A stretch of 64,000 nucleotides of DNA from Phil1 sp040767925 (GCA_040767925.1 JAXGNN010000003.1:458705-522704), one strand, 5' to 3'; shown: positions 53,480 to 62,437, numbered from the stretch's first letter. Translations and numbers: made by a program. The notes: generated from the letters alone by a model not told the origin.

Positions 53480-53857
53480 TTACTTATTGTTGGCTTCGTA
53501 ATAGCCGATGGTGTATTCAACGACGGGGCGGTCGCCCACGACGTGCTCGGTCACGATCCTGCCGACCATGTCGGGGTTGACCTTGACGTAGGTGACCTTC
53601 TCCTCGCCGGGTTTATAGATCTCCACGATGGGCTCGAGGCGGCAGACGCCGATACAGCCCGTCTGCGCGACGCTCACGCCCTGCAGGTTGCGCCTCGCGA
53701 TCTCGTCCATGAACGCGGTCAGGACGGGCCTCGCGCCCGCGGCGATGCCGCAGGTCGCCATGCCGACCACGATGCGCGTGCCGTTCTGCTCCTTGCGCAG
53801 ATTGATCGTTTCGAGCGTCTTCTGACGGATCGCTTCGAGTTCCTGGATGGATTTCAT
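53480..53857 (-). CDS. Thioredoxin-like [2Fe-2S] ferredoxin
   Basis: 125 residues from the ATG at 53857. RIVVGMATCGIAAGA and QTGCIGVCRLEP hold the cluster cysteines; the fold resembles the N-terminal domain of the NuoF-type gene. In clostridial hydrogenase operons a similar small protein lies between the HATPase and NuoF genes. GGAGG is present but 12 bases upstream of the start. Confidence 0.88.
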   Translation of the reverse strand: MKSIQELEAIRQKTLETINLRKEQNGTRIVVGMATCGIAAGARPVLTAFMDEIARRNLQGVSVAQTGCIGVCRLEPIVEIYKPGEEKVTYVKVNPDMVGRIVTEHVVGDRPVVEYTIGYYEANNK

Positions 53858-53862
53858 ATTGT

Positions 53863-54420
53863 TTAAACACCTCCGTTTAATTCTGCTATGCCCTCGCTGA
53901 GGCAATCCCTGATCCAAGCGGCGACCGCGGGCGTCGAGAGCGGTATTTCCTCGCCGAGCGCCTCCCGGACCGCCCTTGTGTCGAAAGAAAACGTCTTATC
54001 ATCGACGCGATATGTATAGGTGAAGTCGATTGCATCGTTGCAGCACACGAGGCCGTACATGGTTTCCGCCATGTCCCCCAGCGGCGGGCGGTCGATGTGG
54101 CTGATGCGGAAGCTCGCCGCGATCCGCGTGCCGGCGCCCGGCGCGGACTCCAGTTCAAACTCCCCGTCGCAGCCCTCGGCCCCTTCCTTGAAGAAGGGGA
54201 TTCCCAGACCGACCTTGCGCGTCGTGCGGGATGTGGCGAAAGGGTCCGTGACCTTTTTTTGAAAATCCCCGTCCATGCCGCACCCGTCGTCCCTGACTTC
54301 GCAGCGCATCCGGTCCGCCGCATGGTCCACCTCCACCGAGATGTCGATGTGCGCCGCGTCCGCCGAGATGGAGTTCTGCGCGATGTCGAGCAGGTGCAGG
54401 GAGATTTCCTTCATGATCAT
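53863..54420 (-). CDS. HATPase-type ATP-binding protein of the electron-transfer operon
   Basis: 185 residues from the ATG at 54420 (or 54414). N box LLDIAQNSISADA, G1 box RDDGCGMDG, G2-like KVGLGIPFF: a histidine-kinase/anti-sigma ATPase domain without sensor or phosphoacceptor domain. Genes of this kind recur in NuoE/NuoF hydrogenase operons, but their role is unknown. It lies 4 bases behind nuoE. Confidence 0.85.
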   Translation of the reverse strand: MIMKEISLHLLDIAQNSISADAAHIDISVEVDHAADRMRCEVRDDGCGMDGDFQKKVTDPFATSRTTRKVGLGIPFFKEGAEGCDGEFELESAPGAGTRIAASFRISHIDRPPLGDMAETMYGLVCCNDAIDFTYTYRVDDKTFSFDTRAVREALGEEIPLSTPAVAAWIRDCLSEGIAELNGGV

Positions 54421-54424
54421 GGGT

Positions 54425-54913
54425 TCAGCCCCTCGCGCGGTATTTCTCCACAATCGCCGGGATTTCCTTGGGCGTGAGCCGGCCGTACACCTCGTCGTTG
54501 ATCATCATCGCCGGGGCGAGGCCGCAGCAGCCGATGCAGCGCGTGGCCTCGAGCGTGAACAGGCCGTCCTCGGTGGTCTTGCCCACCGCGACTCCGAGCT
54601 GCTTTTCAAGCTCGTCGAGCACGAGCTGGCTGCCCCTGACATAGCACGCGGTCCCCAGGCAAAGGCCGATGGCGTATTTGCCGCGCGGCTGCATGGTAAA
54701 CTGGGAATAGAAGGTCGAAACGCCGTAGATGACGCTCACGGGCGTGCCGGTCTTGCCGCTGATGTGGTGCTGCACCTCTTCGTTCACGCAGCCGCAGATC
54801 TCCTGCGCGTGCTGCATGATGGGGAGCAGGCCGCCCGGCACTTCCTTCCATTCGGCGATGACGGCGTCAAGCTGTTCCAGCTGCTCCTTGCGGATGCTGT
54901 TTGCGATTGCCAT
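54425..54913 (-). CDS. NuoE/HydC-type thioredoxin-like [2Fe-2S] subunit
   Basis: 162 residues from the ATG at 54913 (GAAGGAGGATT upstream). The [2Fe-2S] ligands are CLGTACYVRG (C-x4-C) and CIGCCGLAP (C-x3-C), typical of the 24-kDa NuoE family. GVSTFYSQFTMQPRGKY is also conserved. It pairs with the NuoF-type subunit. First gene of the operon. The 200 bases upstream to 55115 are AT-rich with a possible weak promoter and no gene. Confidence 0.93.
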   Translation of the reverse strand: MAIANSIRKEQLEQLDAVIAEWKEVPGGLLPIMQHAQEICGCVNEEVQHHISGKTGTPVSVIYGVSTFYSQFTMQPRGKYAIGLCLGTACYVRGSQLVLDELEKQLGVAVGKTTEDGLFTLEATRCIGCCGLAPAMMINDEVYGRLTPKEIPAIVEKYRARG

Positions 54914-55115
54914 GAAATGAATCCTCCTTCTGTGATTGGCCGCGGCTGATTGACAAAAAAAATACAATGAGCCTTAGGGATTGTACCATAAGAACTCACA
55001 AAAAGAAAGTATAAAGTTCGTATATGCAGGTTTAATTTACACCTCTTCATTCTCTGTTTCAGAACTGGAAAAACAGGGGAAATCAGCCGGGCCCCGCGCC
55101 GAAAAAAAGCCTTTT

Positions 55116-57026
55116 TCAGCTTCTTTTTCGGAACTTGGGAGTCCTTTTTCCATCCCTGCTGAAATTTACGCCGCCGCCTCCTGCAGTTTTTGTCGAGTGT
55201 TTAACCGCTCCGGGAGGCAGAAGCGCGTCCTTGCCGAAGCCGATCAAATCCTCCCGTCCTGCGGCCTTGAGCGCCTCGCGCGCGAGCGGCGCGTACTCCC
55301 TCTTAAAAAACTGCATGAGCGCGCGCTGCATCGCCTTCTCCTTCGGCGAGCGGGGCACATAGACCGGCTCCCCCGTGCGGGGGTCGACGCCCGTGTGGTA
55401 CATGCAGGTCGAGAGCGTGCCCGGCGTCGGGTAGAAATCCTGCACCTGCTCGGGCCTCTGCCCCGTCCTTTTCAGATACAGCGCGAGCTCCACCGCGGCG
55501 GCAAGGTCGCTGCCCGGATGCGAACTCATGAAGTACGGCACGATGAACTGCTCCTTGCCCTCGGCGGCGCTGAGCTTCTCATAGCGGCGCACGAACGCGT
55601 CGTACAGCTCATGCGAGGGCTTGCTCATGAGCTTCAAAACCTTGTCGCTCACATGCTCCGGCGCGACCTTCAGCCGCCCGCTCACGTGGGAGCGCACGAG
55701 CGCGCGCAAAAACGCGTCCGAGCGGTCGTACATCACATAATCGTAGCGCACGCCGGAACGCACGAACACGCGCTTGACCCCCGGCACTTTGGAAAGCTCG
55801 TCGAGGAGCCGCACGTAATCCGCGTGGTCGGCGACGAGGTTTGCGCAGCGCTTGAAGCCCAGGCACTGCTTATCCGCGCAGACGCCCTTCTCCATCTGCT
55901 TCTTGCATGCGGGGATGCGAAAATCCGCCGTGGGGCCGCCCACGTCGTGTATGTTGCCCTTAAAGCCGGGGAGCGCCGTCATGAGCCGCGCCTCCGCGAG
56001 GAGCGACTCCCGGCTCCTCGCCTGCACGACCCGGCCCTGGTGGAAGGTCAGCGCGCAGAAGGAGCAGCCGCCGAAGCATCCGCGGCACGAGGTCAAAGAG
56101 AACGAAACCTCCTCCAGCGCGGGGATGGGCTTTTGATATCGGGGATGGGGCGCGCGGGTATAGGGCAGTTCATATACCGCGTCGAGCTCTTCCGCGCTCA
56201 TGGGGGCGGCTGGCGGGTTGGCGACGAGAAAAACGTTCCCGTGCTTCTGCGCGAGGCGCGCGCCGCGCAGCGCGTCCTGCTCGCGGTACTGTGCCATGAA
56301 GGCGGACGCGTATTTGTTCTTGTCCGCAAAAACCTCCTCGAAGCTCTCGATAAGGCGGCAGTCGTAAACCCGCTCGAGCGAGTTTGCGACGAAGCACGTG
56401 CCGGGGACATAGGTGATCTCGCCTACGGGCAATCCGGAGGAGAGCGCGTCGGCGACGTCCACGATCTGCCTCTCCCCCATGCCGTAGATGAGAAGATCCG
56501 CGCAGGAGTCGACGAGTATGCTGCGGCGCACCTTGTCGTCCCAGTAATCGTAATGGGCGAAGCGGCGAAGGCTCGCCTCGATCCCGCCGATGACGACGGG
56601 GATGTTGCGATACGCCTCGCGGCAGCGGTTGGCGTAGACGATCACGGCGCGGTCGGGGCGTTTGCCCGCCTCGCCGCCCTCGGAATAGGCGTCGGTGCTG
56701 CGCGGCTTCTTCGCCGCGGTGTAGTGGTTGACCATGGAGTCCATGTTGCCGGAGTTGACGAGGAACGCGAGCTTCGGCCTGCCCAAAGCGCGGAAGGCCT
56801 TCACGTCCCGCCAGTCGGGCTGCGCGATGACGCCCACGCTGTACCCGTGCGCCATGAGCACGCGCGCGATGATGGCCGTGCCGAACGACGGGTGGTCGAC
56901 GAGCGCGTCGCCCGTGACGAGCACAAAATCAGGCCGCCCCACGCCCCGCGCGCGAAGCTCCTCGGCGCTCATAGGGATGGTGGCGGTCATATCGTACGCT
57001 TGTTTTCGGATTTCGGCCTTATTCAT
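55116..57026 (-). CDS. YgiQ-family radical SAM protein
   Basis: 636 residues. N-terminal B12-binding-like region (about 20-200). The radical-SAM cluster motif is CFGGCSFCAL (C-x3-C-x2-C). Further Cys pairs occur in the C-terminal half (CKKQMEKGVCADKQCLGFKRC), with a basic Pro-rich tail. The reaction is unknown. The start overlaps the DivIVA gene end by eight bases, so it is part of the cell-division operon here. Confidence 0.92.
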   Translation of the reverse strand: MNKAEIRKQAYDMTATIPMSAEELRARGVGRPDFVLVTGDALVDHPSFGTAIIARVLMAHGYSVGVIAQPDWRDVKAFRALGRPKLAFLVNSGNMDSMVNHYTAAKKPRSTDAYSEGGEAGKRPDRAVIVYANRCREAYRNIPVVIGGIEASLRRFAHYDYWDDKVRRSILVDSCADLLIYGMGERQIVDVADALSSGLPVGEITYVPGTCFVANSLERVYDCRLIESFEEVFADKNKYASAFMAQYREQDALRGARLAQKHGNVFLVANPPAAPMSAEELDAVYELPYTRAPHPRYQKPIPALEEVSFSLTSCRGCFGGCSFCALTFHQGRVVQARSRESLLAEARLMTALPGFKGNIHDVGGPTADFRIPACKKQMEKGVCADKQCLGFKRCANLVADHADYVRLLDELSKVPGVKRVFVRSGVRYDYVMYDRSDAFLRALVRSHVSGRLKVAPEHVSDKVLKLMSKPSHELYDAFVRRYEKLSAAEGKEQFIVPYFMSSHPGSDLAAAVELALYLKRTGQRPEQVQDFYPTPGTLSTCMYHTGVDPRTGEPVYVPRSPKEKAMQRALMQFFKREYAPLAREALKAAGREDLIGFGKDALLPPGAVKHSTKTAGGGGVNFSRDGKRTPKFRKRS

Positions 57027-57357
57027 TCTTCTCCGGTTCTTCCAGGGGTTCTTCTTGAGGTTTTTCCTGAGGTTCTTCTTGGAATTCTTCCGGGGGCTTC
57101 TCTTCCGCCGGACTCTCCTTCGGCGCGGCCGCGCGCTCGTCCGCCTTTATCCGTTCCCCCTCCCGCCGCGCGGGGATGACTCCGCGGGCCTCGAGCTCCT
57201 CGAGCAAAATCCGGATGCGCAGGCGCGCGATGCCAAGCTCCTGGTCCGCGCGGTCCATCTCGCGGAGGATCTCGTCGAGGAACGCGTCGACCTCCTCGGC
57301 GTCGTAGCCGAGGAAGGCGCGGTGGAAGTGTTTGTTGATGATCTTCTCTCTATCCAT
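57019..57357 (-). CDS. Short DivIVA-domain protein
   Basis: 112 residues from the ATG at 57357. Residues 1-55 are the DivIVA N-terminal region (INKHFHRAFLGYDAEEVDAF, then a coiled coil). The C-terminal ~35 residues are a low-complexity Glu/Pro tail (EEPQEKPQEEPLEEPEK) coded by imperfect DNA repeats. Shorter than usual DivIVA; it may target the cell pole or septum. The ribosome site is weak (AAAAGG adjacent to the start), and a perfect hairpin lies just upstream. Confidence 0.85.
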   Translation of the reverse strand: MDREKIINKHFHRAFLGYDAEEVDAFLDEILREMDRADQELGIARLRIRILLEELEARGVIPARREGERIKADERAAAPKESPAEEKPPEEFQEEPQEKPQEEPLEEPEKNE

Positions 57358-57369
57358 CCTTTTCAACGG

Positions 57370-57399
57370 AGGGCGCCGTGCCAAGCGGCACGGCGCCCT
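57370..57399 (-). terminator. 13-bp perfect hairpin between sepF and divIVA-like gene
   Basis: AGGGCGCCGTGCC / GGCACGGCGCCCT with a 4-base loop. No T-run follows on the minus strand (CCGTTGAAAAGG), so it may be an RNA-stability or translational element as much as a terminator. Confidence 0.4.
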
Positions 57400-57415
57400 T
57401 TCTGGTCCGCCCGGC

Positions 57416-57865
57416 TCAGATGAGGCCGTCGTTGTCGGCCTCGCCGTTGCCGATGACGTCATAGTTGGTGGGCGCTACGACGAAGATGCCGCGTGAGATC
57501 TTATAGATGGTGCCGTTGAGCGCGTAGATCGCGCCCGCCATGAAGTCGAGTATGCGCTGCGCGCAGTCGAGCTCCAGCTCCTCCATATTGACGATCACGG
57601 GCTTGCGGCTCTTGAGATTGTCGATGATGTTCTGCGTATCCTCATAGCTGATGGGATGATACACGATCATCTTGAGTTGAGCCGCCGAGGGGAGGCTCAC
57701 GACGTTGCCGCTCTGGGAGGGCGCCCTGCGGGGCCTGCTGCCCATCTTCACGACGTTGTCGGCGCGGGGAGCTTCTTCGAACTCCTCCTCCGCGTAGTAT
57801 TCCTCCTCCATGTCGTTCTCCTCGATGCCGATGTACTCGAGGAACTTGTTCATGAATCCTGCCAT
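57416..57865 (-). CDS. sepF: Cell division protein SepF
   Basis: 149 residues. Acidic linker (residues 10-60) after a short amphipathic N-terminus, then the SepF core (VVSLPSAAQLKMIVYHPISY, KSRKPVIVNMEELELDCAQR, ILDFMAGAIYALNGTIYKIS in order). It bundles FtsZ at the membrane during septation. It sits between yggS and the DivIVA-like gene, the standard Bacillota context. Confidence 0.95.
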   Translation of the reverse strand: MAGFMNKFLEYIGIEENDMEEEYYAEEEFEEAPRADNVVKMGSRPRRAPSQSGNVVSLPSAAQLKMIVYHPISYEDTQNIIDNLKSRKPVIVNMEELELDCAQRILDFMAGAIYALNGTIYKISRGIFVVAPTNYDVIGNGEADNDGLI

Positions 57866-57946
57866 TTTGTTATTCCCCCAATCAATAAAATTTTATTGGC
57901 GCTTGGAGAAATAATCATTTGTACTCCGGCTTTCGCTGATCTCTCT

Positions 57947-58666
57947 TTACGCTTGGCCGCCGGGAGACAAGGGCCTCGGGCCGAACAGCGCCGCGCCTAC
58001 GCGCACCATGTTCGCTCCCTCGGCGATCGCCGCCCTGTAATCCCCGCTCATGCCCATGGAGAGCATGTCCATCCTCGCGTTCGGAAGCCCGAGGGCACCC
58101 GCTTTGAGGAACAGCTCCCGCATCTGCGCGAAGTAGCGCCGCGCATCCTCCTCGCCCACAGCCGGAGGGATGCACATGAGGCCCCTGACGCGCACGCCGG
58201 GCAGCGCGCAGATCATTTCGAGGAACGGGAAAAGCCCTTCCGGATCCGCCCCGCCCTTTTGCTCCTCGCGGCCGACGTTGACCTCGACGAGCACGTCCTG
58301 CACGACGCCCTTCTTTTCGGCTTCGCGCGAAATTTCCCGGGCAAGGTTCGGCCGGTCGACGGACTGGACCGTCGCCGCCTTTCCGATTACATATTTTACC
58401 TTATTTGTCTGGAGTTGTCCAATCAAATGTGCGCGCGCGCCAAATTCCATAAAAAGCGGCAGCTTGCCCGTCATCTCCTGCACGCGGCTCTCCCCCACGT
58501 CCGTCACGCCGCAGGCGAGCGCCTCGCGCACGCGCGCCTCGTCGACGAACTTCGTCACGGCGACGAGGGTGATTTCCTCCGGCGCCCGCCCCGCTTTCCT
58601 CGCGGCGTCGGCGATGCCGTCCATGACCGCAAGATAGTTCTCTTTGATGTTCAAGGCTTCACGCAC
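57947..58666 (-). CDS. YggS-type pyridoxal-phosphate homeostasis protein
   Basis: 239 residues, alanine-racemase-like barrel. The PLP lysine is in ITLVAVTKFVDEARVREAL (VAVTKF), with HLIGQLQTNKVKYV and LSMGMSGDYRAAIAEGANMV-type phosphate-binding residues. No catalytic activity is known; the family controls PLP and amino-acid balance. It overlaps the HlyD-like gene by 16 bases. Confidence 0.94.
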   Translation of the reverse strand: MREALNIKENYLAVMDGIADAARKAGRAPEEITLVAVTKFVDEARVREALACGVTDVGESRVQEMTGKLPLFMEFGARAHLIGQLQTNKVKYVIGKAATVQSVDRPNLAREISREAEKKGVVQDVLVEVNVGREEQKGGADPEGLFPFLEMICALPGVRVRGLMCIPPAVGEEDARRYFAQMRELFLKAGALGLPNARMDMLSMGMSGDYRAAIAEGANMVRVGAALFGPRPLSPGGQA

Positions 58667-59829
58667 CTCATCCCGGCGCCGAGCGAACCGTCCGCCTTCG
58701 CGGCGCGCACGAGCGCGTCGCCGCCGTCCGTCGCGACGACGTTCACTTCGATCGTATATTCCGCGTCCCCCCCGTCCACGGTCACGGTTGCGACGCCGTC
58801 CTTCACGCTGATGAAGTCGAGGGGCACGATGTAGCCGTCAAGCTCCGTGGTGACGGTCGCCTTGAGCTTGCGCGTGCGGAAAAGTTCCCCCATATCCTGG
58901 GCGATCTCGAGCAAATTGAGCACGCCGCCGTCCGAAACGGCGCTCGCCATGGCGGTGCCCGAAAACTGAAGCCCCGGACATTCCTCAAACGAGATCGTGT
59001 ACTGCTGCCCCGCGCAGAGGCGCAGCGCCTGCGACCTGGGCGTCACGAACGCGAGATACCAGAGGTTGGGGTTGACGAGCCTGTAGACGAAATTGCTCGT
59101 CGCGCCCGAGAGGAGGTCCGAGGAGCCGGAAACGACGCTCGAAATCAGGGAGGCGTTGACGGTGTCGAGCTTATCCGTGTTGAGGATCTGCTCGTACCCG
59201 TCGAAATAGAAGCTCACGCGGCCGCCGCCGGGGGCGACGACTTTCTCGCGGTAGGTATCCAGCTGCGCGAGGCGCTCGGCCTGCGCGGCATACAGCTCCG
59301 TGAGCGCGGAGGTCGGCTGCACGGTCGCCAGGAGGAAAGCCGCGCGCTGGTTCAAAAGGTCCGCCAGCTCGCGCTGAAGGGTCAGAAGATCCCCCCCGCC
59401 GCCGAGCGTCGCCGAGCGGACGGCGAGGCGCTTTTGCTGGATCTGCAGCTCGATGCTCGCGAGGTCCGCGTTTTCGACGCCCGCAAGCAGCGTCTTCTGC
59501 GCGGAATAGATCTGCCCCTCGACCGTGAGGAGGGATTGCATCATATCGTCCGAATAGCCCCATTTATACACGAGCGCGATGTCCTCGGCGCCGCTCACCA
59601 CTGCGCCCTCGTCCACATAGAAGCTGATGCGGTCGTACCGGTCGACGCCCACGCACTGCTCGTCCCGGATAAAGACGACCGTCGCTTCGAGCGTTGCATT
59701 CATCCTGCCCGCGCGGACCACGCCCGCGTTCCTGCCGTTGAGTATGACGCCCAGCAGCACGCCCCCGGCGAGCAGGCAGGCGAGCAGGAAAAGATAGAAC
59801 CTGCCTTTGACCTTAAAGCGCCGCGCCAT
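58651..59829 (-). CDS. HlyD-like membrane protein of the ylm/sepF cluster
   Basis: 392 residues. One N-terminal membrane helix (residues 10-30), then an extracytoplasmic region with a biotinyl-lipoyl-like half (VVFIRDEQCVGVDRYDRISFY), a coiled-coil hairpin (~110-200), and beta-rich domains. The same layout occurs in HlyD-type adaptors next to yggS-sepF in Clostridia. No transporter partner is adjacent. The role is unknown and may be in the envelope during division or sporulation. Confidence 0.85.
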   Translation of the reverse strand: MARRFKVKGRFYLFLLACLLAGGVLLGVILNGRNAGVVRAGRMNATLEATVVFIRDEQCVGVDRYDRISFYVDEGAVVSGAEDIALVYKWGYSDDMMQSLLTVEGQIYSAQKTLLAGVENADLASIELQIQQKRLAVRSATLGGGGDLLTLQRELADLLNQRAAFLLATVQPTSALTELYAAQAERLAQLDTYREKVVAPGGGRVSFYFDGYEQILNTDKLDTVNASLISSVVSGSSDLLSGATSNFVYRLVNPNLWYLAFVTPRSQALRLCAGQQYTISFEECPGLQFSGTAMASAVSDGGVLNLLEIAQDMGELFRTRKLKATVTTELDGYIVPLDFISVKDGVATVTVDGGDAEYTIEVNVVATDGGDALVRAAKADGSLGAGMRCVKP

Positions 59830-60198
59830 TCACGAATCCTTCCCGGCAGCGTAGCCCGGCTTTGCGGAGCGGCCGTACTGCCTGTCGAAATTCTCCCGGT
59901 TCTTCGCGACATAGCCCGAAAAGAGCGCGTCCGCGTCCATGCCGGCCCTGAGGCACATGCTGACGAAGAAGTGCAGGATATCCACCAGCTCCTCGCGCAC
60001 GGCCGAGGGATCGACGGGCTTTTCGTTTTTCCACCATTTGAAATTGACTTCGTCGAGGAGCTCGCCCAGTTCGCTCACCATGGCGAGCACGTTTTTCCTG
60101 ATCCATTCCTCGTCCGATACGCCCTCGAGCGCGCGCAAACGCACGATCTCCTCGTTGAGGGATCGCTGCATGGCGAATATGGTATCCAGCTTGTCCAT
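59830..60198 (-). CDS. All-alpha dUTPase-like nucleotide pyrophosphatase
   Basis: 122 residues. The magnesium-binding E-x2-E...E-x3-D pattern of the dimeric dUTPase/MazG fold is seen in MVSELGELLDEVN and EELVDILHFFVS. It probably hydrolyses dUTP or a related nucleotide. One base separates it from the HlyD-like gene. Confidence 0.88.
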   Translation of the reverse strand: MDKLDTIFAMQRSLNEEIVRLRALEGVSDEEWIRKNVLAMVSELGELLDEVNFKWWKNEKPVDPSAVREELVDILHFFVSMCLRAGMDADALFSGYVAKNRENFDRQYGRSAKPGYAAGKDS

Positions 60199-60255
60199 GG
60201 CGGCCTCCGATGCATCGTATCATACAATTGTACAACGGAAAGTCGTTTTTGTTAA

Positions 60256-61518
60256 TCAGCCTTTGACCATCGTTTCAATTTCTTTGCTTTCTTTCCCAAG
60301 TTTCCCCACGATCGAGGCGCAAAGCTTCTCCTCGTCGAGCACATAAGGGATGATGGAAAGCACGTCCTCCATCCGGATGCGCTCGAGGCGCGAGAGCAGC
60401 TCCTCCTCGCTCATCACTTCGCCGAGAAGCAGCTCCGCCTTGCCGATGGCGCTGCTGCGCGCGCCGGTGTTCTCCTGCCCGAGCAGGTAGTTGCCGCGCA
60501 GCTGGTCCTTCGCGCGCGTGAACTCCTCCGGCGTGAATCCCTCCTTGCGGAGGAGCGCGAGCTCCTCCAAAATGAGCCGCGCGACCTCCGGGGAGGCCTC
60601 AACGCCCGTGCCCGCGTAAAGCGCGAAATAGCCCGTGTCGGCATAAGCCGTGGGATAAGAATAGATGGTGTACGCGAGGCCCTTCTCTTCGCGCACCTTC
60701 TGGAAGAGCCGGGAGGACATGCTGCCGCCGAGCGCGTTGTTCAGCACCAGCATGGGGAAGCGCCTGTCGTCGTCCGCCGGGACGCCCGGCAGGCCGAAGC
60801 AGAGATGCGTCTGCTCGACATCCTTGTGGATCGCCCTGACCCTTCGCCCCGCGCCGTAACGCCCCGCCTTCCTCTCCCGCCCGCCGCCCGCGGGGAGCGC
60901 CGCGAAGCGCGCGTTGAGGGTCGAAATCAGCGCTTCGCGCGAAAAGCTGCCCGCGCAGGCGATGACGATGTCGTCCGCGCGGTAAAGCCTGCCCATATAG
61001 CCCGTGAGCGTATCGCGCGTAAACGCGCGCACCGTCGCCTCCGTGCCGAGTATGGGCTTTTCGAGCGGCGTACCCTCGAAGAGCAGCGTGCAAAGCGCCT
61101 CGTGCGCCACATCCTCGGGGGAATCCTGCGTCATATGGATCTCCTCGACGACGACGCCCTTCTCGCGCTCGATATCCTCCGGGAAAAGGTTCGAGTTCAT
61201 CAGAATATCCGAGAGCATGTCCGCCGCGAGTTCCATGTGCTCGTCGAGCACCTTCGCATAGAAGCAGGTGCACTCCTTGGCTGTGAACGCGTTGAGATTG
61301 CCGCCCACCGCGTCCATTTCGGAGGCGATGTCGGCGGCGCTGCGGTTTTTCGTGCCCTTGAAGAGCATATGCTCGATGAAATGAGAAACGCCGGCTTCCG
61401 CTGCCGTCTCGCAGATGGAGCCCGCGTCCACCCATACCCCCATGGATAAGGAGCGGTAATGCTCCATCCTCTCGCTTACGATCCTGATGCCGTTGTCGAG
61501 CCTGTCATGCCAAATCAT
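60256..61518 (-). CDS. M16-family zinc peptidase (YmxG/MlpA-like)
   Basis: 420 residues. The inverted zinc motif H-x-x-E-H is SHFIEHMLFKGT near residue 49, with the distal Glu in EIHMTQDSPEDVAHEAL. Typical C-terminal M16 half with FGLPGVPADDD and NALGGSMSSRLFQKVREE. Bacillus carries a related gene next to the YlxY deacetylase, as here. Cytoplasmic; substrate unknown. Confidence 0.93.
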   Translation of the reverse strand: MIWHDRLDNGIRIVSERMEHYRSLSMGVWVDAGSICETAAEAGVSHFIEHMLFKGTKNRSAADIASEMDAVGGNLNAFTAKECTCFYAKVLDEHMELAADMLSDILMNSNLFPEDIEREKGVVVEEIHMTQDSPEDVAHEALCTLLFEGTPLEKPILGTEATVRAFTRDTLTGYMGRLYRADDIVIACAGSFSREALISTLNARFAALPAGGGRERKAGRYGAGRRVRAIHKDVEQTHLCFGLPGVPADDDRRFPMLVLNNALGGSMSSRLFQKVREEKGLAYTIYSYPTAYADTGYFALYAGTGVEASPEVARLILEELALLRKEGFTPEEFTRAKDQLRGNYLLGQENTGARSSAIGKAELLLGEVMSEEELLSRLERIRMEDVLSIIPYVLDEEKLCASIVGKLGKESKEIETMVKG

Positions 61519-61521
61519 CCC

Positions 61522-62217
61522 TTACCCCTGGCCGATCACCTCCGATACGGTGACGACCCTGATCCCTTTCGTCGATAATCCTTCGATGAGCGCCGGGAGC
61601 GCGTCGCTCCCGGCGCGCGTCGGCTGCATCAATATTATACTGCCGATAATCGGCTCGTTCAATCCGCGCGCAACGATATCATTTGCGCCGCCCGAGGCGC
61701 AGCGAAGGTCAACCGTGCACAGCACGTGCGTGAGGCCGAGCTTTTTTGCGGCGCGCGACGAATCTGGAATCGAGCGCGTGCCCGAATAATACAGCGCGGG
61801 CGTCACGCCGCACGCGTCGCGGATGCTCGCGAGCGACTTTTCCAGGTCCTCGCGGACGGCCGCAGCGTTCCCGTCGAAGGTCGCGACGTCCCCCATGGTC
61901 GCGAGCTCGTGCCCGTCCTTGGCGATGCGCCCGACCGTTTCGGGGCAGAGGCGCGCATATTCCCCGCTGACGGCGAAGGTGGCCTTCACGCCCTTGTCCA
62001 AGAGGGTGTCGAGGATGTCGTCCATGGCGGCGGCGTCCCACGAGACGGCGAACTCGAGGGCGATCGCATCCTCGGAGCTGCCGCGGTAGACGGGCCCCGC
62101 GTAGAGCGTTCCCATGGTCTGCACCGCGTCGCTCCCGCTTGTGAGGGCATAGAGCGCCGCGATCATAAAAACAAGAAAAAGATTGGTAATTAACCCGTTT
62201 CGCCGACGATTTTTCAT
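61522..62217 (-). CDS. YlxY-like polysaccharide deacetylase with degenerate active site
   Basis: 231 residues. An N-terminal signal anchor (residues 9-27) is followed by a NodB-type fold. Catalytic residues are altered: TFDDG is replaced by AVSWDAA, the zinc-ligand HS/T-x3-H by GHELATMGD, and the RPP motif by GTRSIPDSS. It may therefore bind glycan without hydrolysing it. The YlxY-M16 pairing matches Bacillus. It ends three bases before the M16 start. Confidence 0.82.
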   Translation of the reverse strand: MKNRRRNGLITNLFLVFMIAALYALTSGSDAVQTMGTLYAGPVYRGSSEDAIALEFAVSWDAAAMDDILDTLLDKGVKATFAVSGEYARLCPETVGRIAKDGHELATMGDVATFDGNAAAVREDLEKSLASIRDACGVTPALYYSGTRSIPDSSRAAKKLGLTHVLCTVDLRCASGGANDIVARGLNEPIIGSIILMQPTRAGSDALPALIEGLSTKGIRVVTVSEVIGQG

Positions 62218-62370
62218 CCGCTTATCCCCCGGTGTGTAGCTTCAGCATAAGGTATGCGAGGGGTTGGACAAATATACGGCCCGCGCTGTTTCAGGCAGGG
62301 CCTGCAAAGCCTGCAAAACGCACGGAAACTTCGGGCGCCCGCGGAAACGCGGGAATGAGTCCGAAAGCGC

Positions 62371-62411
62371 AAAAAAGCTGCGGAGGCGTCCCGCGCGCCG
62401 GGTCTCCGCAG
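62371..62411 (-). terminator. Terminator of the cotJABC operon
   Basis: Minus strand CTGCGGAG ... CTCCGCAG with a GC-rich inner stem, followed by CTTTTTTG, 27 bases past the cotJC stop. Confidence 0.85.
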
Positions 62412-62437
62412 CCGCCGTTCGTATCCGAGTAAAAGCG

